Positions 5,229 to 6,772 of a stretch of 6,772 bases of DNA are shown here, one piece after another (position 1 is the stretch's first letter; the number at the start of each line of letters is the position of its first letter). Origin of the DNA: Isoptericola sp042668085 (GTDB lineage: Bacteria; Actinomycetota; Actinomycetes; Actinomycetales; Cellulomonadaceae); NCBI RefSeq assembly GCF_042668085.1, contig NZ_JBHVBO010000211.1:1-6772 (forward strand). Reading direction: 5' to 3'. The notes under the pieces were generated by a model. The model was not told the origin of the DNA. It ran no database searches and worked only from the letters and a program-made list of their open reading frames with translations. Made by a program: the position numbers and the translations under genes.

Positions 5229-6709
5229 CCATCTCCACCACGAAGTCCGCCCCGCAGGTTGCCGTCAACGACATCGGCACCGAGGAGGACTTCCTTGCCG
5301 CCGTCGACGCCACCATCAAGTACTTCAACGATGGTGACATCGTGGAAGGCACGATCGTCAAGGTCGACCGCGACGAGGTCCTCCTCGACATCGGTTACAA
5401 GACGGAGGGCGTGATCCCGTCCCGGGAGCTCTCCATCAAGCACGACGTCGACCCGGGCGAGGTCGTCGCCGTGGGCGACGCCGTCGAGGCTCTCGTCCTC
5501 CAGAAGGAGGACAAGGAGGGTCGCCTGATCCTGTCCAAGAAGCGCGCCCAGTACGAGCGCGCCTGGGGCACGATCGAGAAGATCAAGGAGGAGGACGGCG
5601 TCGTCACCGGCACCGTCATCGAGGTCGTCAAGGGTGGCCTCATCCTCGACATCGGTCTTCGCGGCTTCCTCCCCGCCTCCCTCGTGGAGATGCGTCGCGT
5701 CCGCGACCTCGCGCCGTACGTCGGCAAGGAGATCGAGGCCAAGATCATCGAGCTCGACAAGAACCGCAACAACGTGGTCCTGTCGCGCCGTGCCTGGCTC
5801 GAGCAGACGCAGTCCGAGGTCCGCTCCACCTTCCTGCAGACCCTGCAGAAGGGCCAGGTGCGCCCCGGTGTCGTCTCCTCGATCGTCAACTTCGGTGCAT
5901 TCGTGGACCTCGGCGGCGTCGACGGTCTCGTGCACGTCTCCGAGCTGTCCTGGAAGCACATCGACCACCCGTCCGAGGTCGTCGAGGTGGGCCAGGAGGT
6001 CACCGTCGAGGTGCTCGACGTCGACCACGACCGCGAGCGCGTCTCCCTGTCGCTGAAGGCGACGCAGGAGGACCCGTGGCAGACCTTCGCCCGCACGCAC
6101 GCCATCGGCCAGGTCGTGCCCGGCAAGGTCACGAAGCTCGTGCCGTTCGGTGCGTTCGTCCGCGTCGAGGACGGCATCGAGGGCCTGGTGCACATCTCCG
6201 AGCTGGCCGTGCGCCACGTCGAGCTGCCCGAGCAGGTCGTCAGCGTCGGTGCCGAGGTGTTCGTCAAGGTCATCGACATCGACCTCGAGCGTCGCCGCAT
6301 CTCGCTGTCGCTCAAGCAGGCGAACGAGGGCATGGACCCGGAGTCCGAGGACTTCGACCCCGCGCTCTACGGCATGGCTGCCGAGTACGACGAGAACGGC
6401 GAGTACAAGTACCCCGAGGGCTTCGACCCGGAGACCAACGAGTGGCTCGAGGGCTTCGAGACGCAGCGCGAGGCCTGGGAGGCGGAGTACGCCAAGGCGC
6501 ACGCCCGCTGGGAGTCGCACCGCGAGCAGGTCCGTGCGGCCATCGCGGCGGACGCCGACGCGGCCGTGAACGACGCGGTCCCCGGTGGCGGCTCCAGCAG
6601 CTCGTCGTCCTCCTCCTACTCGTCGGCCCCGCCGGCGCAGGAGGCCGCGGGCACGCTCGCGTCGGACGAGGCGCTCGCCGCGCTCCGCGAGAAGCTCACC
6701 GGCAACTGA
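5225..6709 (+). CDS. rpsA: 30S ribosomal protein S1
   Basis: Protein of 494 residues that binds mRNA on the small ribosomal subunit. It has four S1 (OB-fold) repeats at about 36-105, 123-188, 209-278 and 294-364, the actinobacterial number; E. coli S1 has six. The sequence is nearly the same as remembered Mycobacterium tuberculosis RpsA through repeat 4, including the start region QVAVNDIG (11-18), which supports the ATG at 5225. Residues 365-450 form an acidic, aromatic and probably helical segment (ETNEWLEGFE, 403-412). A low-complexity linker GGGSSSSSSSSYSS follows (454-467), then a conserved terminal motif ASDEALAALREKL (479-491). In repeat 4, Lys304, Phe308, Phe311 and Arg358 correspond to residues reported to contact pyrazinoic acid in M. 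tuberculosis. Codon use includes more GGT and CGT than polA, as expected for a highly expressed gene. A strong promoter lies upstream and hairpins follow. Confidence 0.98.
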   Translation: MTISTTKSAPQVAVNDIGTEEDFLAAVDATIKYFNDGDIVEGTIVKVDRDEVLLDIGYKTEGVIPSRELSIKHDVDPGEVVAVGDAVEALVLQKEDKEGRLILSKKRAQYERAWGTIEKIKEEDGVVTGTVIEVVKGGLILDIGLRGFLPASLVEMRRVRDLAPYVGKEIEAKIIELDKNRNNVVLSRRAWLEQTQSEVRSTFLQTLQKGQVRPGVVSSIVNFGAFVDLGGVDGLVHVSELSWKHIDHPSEVVEVGQEVTVEVLDVDHDRERVSLSLKATQEDPWQTFARTHAIGQVVPGKVTKLVPFGAFVRVEDGIEGLVHISELAVRHVELPEQVVSVGAEVFVKVIDIDLERRRISLSLKQANEGMDPESEDFDPALYGMAAEYDENGEYKYPEGFDPETNEWLEGFETQREAWEAEYAKAHARWESHREQVRAAIAADADAAVNDAVPGGGSSSSSSSSYSSAPPAQEAAGTLASDEALAALREKLTGN

Positions 6710-6714
6710 TACCC

Positions 6715-6734
6715 CCGGGTCGTCCGCGACCCGG
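6715..6734 (+). terminator. Hairpin just after rpsA, likely terminator
   Basis: CCGGGTCG (6715-6722) and CGACCCGG (6727-6734) form a perfect 8-bp stem with a TCCG loop, 5 nt after the rpsA stop. The loop fits the stable UNCG tetraloop pattern, though closed by G-C. No T-run follows, which is common for actinobacterial terminators. It could also protect the 3' end or lie within an rpsA-coaE transcript, since coaE follows rpsA in mycobacteria. Confidence 0.5.
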
Positions 6735-6750
6735 CGGTGCCCACGGCGGC

Positions 6751-6772
6751 CCGTCACCCCTCGGGGTGGCGG
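6751..6772 (+). terminator. Second hairpin at the window edge
   Basis: CCGTCACCC (6751-6759) and GGGTGGCGG (6764-6772) form a 9-bp stem with one G-T pair and a CTCG loop. It ends exactly at the last base, so the stem may extend and a T-run may follow outside the window. Together with the preceding hairpin it looks like a tandem terminator. Confidence 0.4.

Noticed and set aside
1..6772. tRNA, rRNA, CRISPR array, insertion sequence, prophage or defence system
   Set aside because: No cloverleaf ending in a CCA-type acceptor, no regularly spaced repeats, and no transposase, integrase, toxin or nuclease gene other than PolA's own nuclease domain could be seen on either strand.

Overview
The base composition is strongly GC-rich, codons almost always end in G or C, and the gene content (DNA polymerase I and a four-domain ribosomal protein S1) points to a high-GC Actinomycetota chromosome. 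The S1 protein looks very like the mycobacterial one but carries a Ser-rich tail linker. My best guess is a Micrococcales genus of the Cellulomonas type, but that is recognition from memory and no search was run. Nothing suggests a mobile element, prophage, CRISPR array or recent transfer. This is core chromosome.

Layout from left to right: a GNAT-family acetyltransferase with a long charged tail (+, 179-946); a YdiI/PaaI-type hotdog thioesterase (-, 990-1424); polA (+, 1444-4164); a class I SAM-dependent methyltransferase (-, 4197-5018); and rpsA (+, 5225-6709), followed by two hairpins at the right edge. The first two genes converge, thioesterase and polA diverge from a 19-bp gap, polA and the methyltransferase converge across 32 bp, and the methyltransferase and rpsA diverge. 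No stretch longer than 300 bases lacks a gene. The longest, 5019-5224, holds the rpsA promoter and leader.

The genes do not form one pathway or operon. polA (replication and repair) and rpsA (translation initiation) are housekeeping genes that lie close together in other actinobacteria too; the small enzymes sit between and beside them on alternating strands. I see no undescribed multi-gene system. The most interesting content is regulatory: (1) the thioesterase/polA gap, where two candidate -10 hexamers overlap on opposite strands, each exactly 7 nt from its start codon, implying symmetric leaderless divergent transcription; and (2) the rpsA leader, where a strong promoter places transcription initiation at or next to a GTG that opens a 48-codon frame ending in an ATGA overlap with the rpsA start, in a leader that also contains a perfect 8-bp hairpin and a 10-bp direct repeat.
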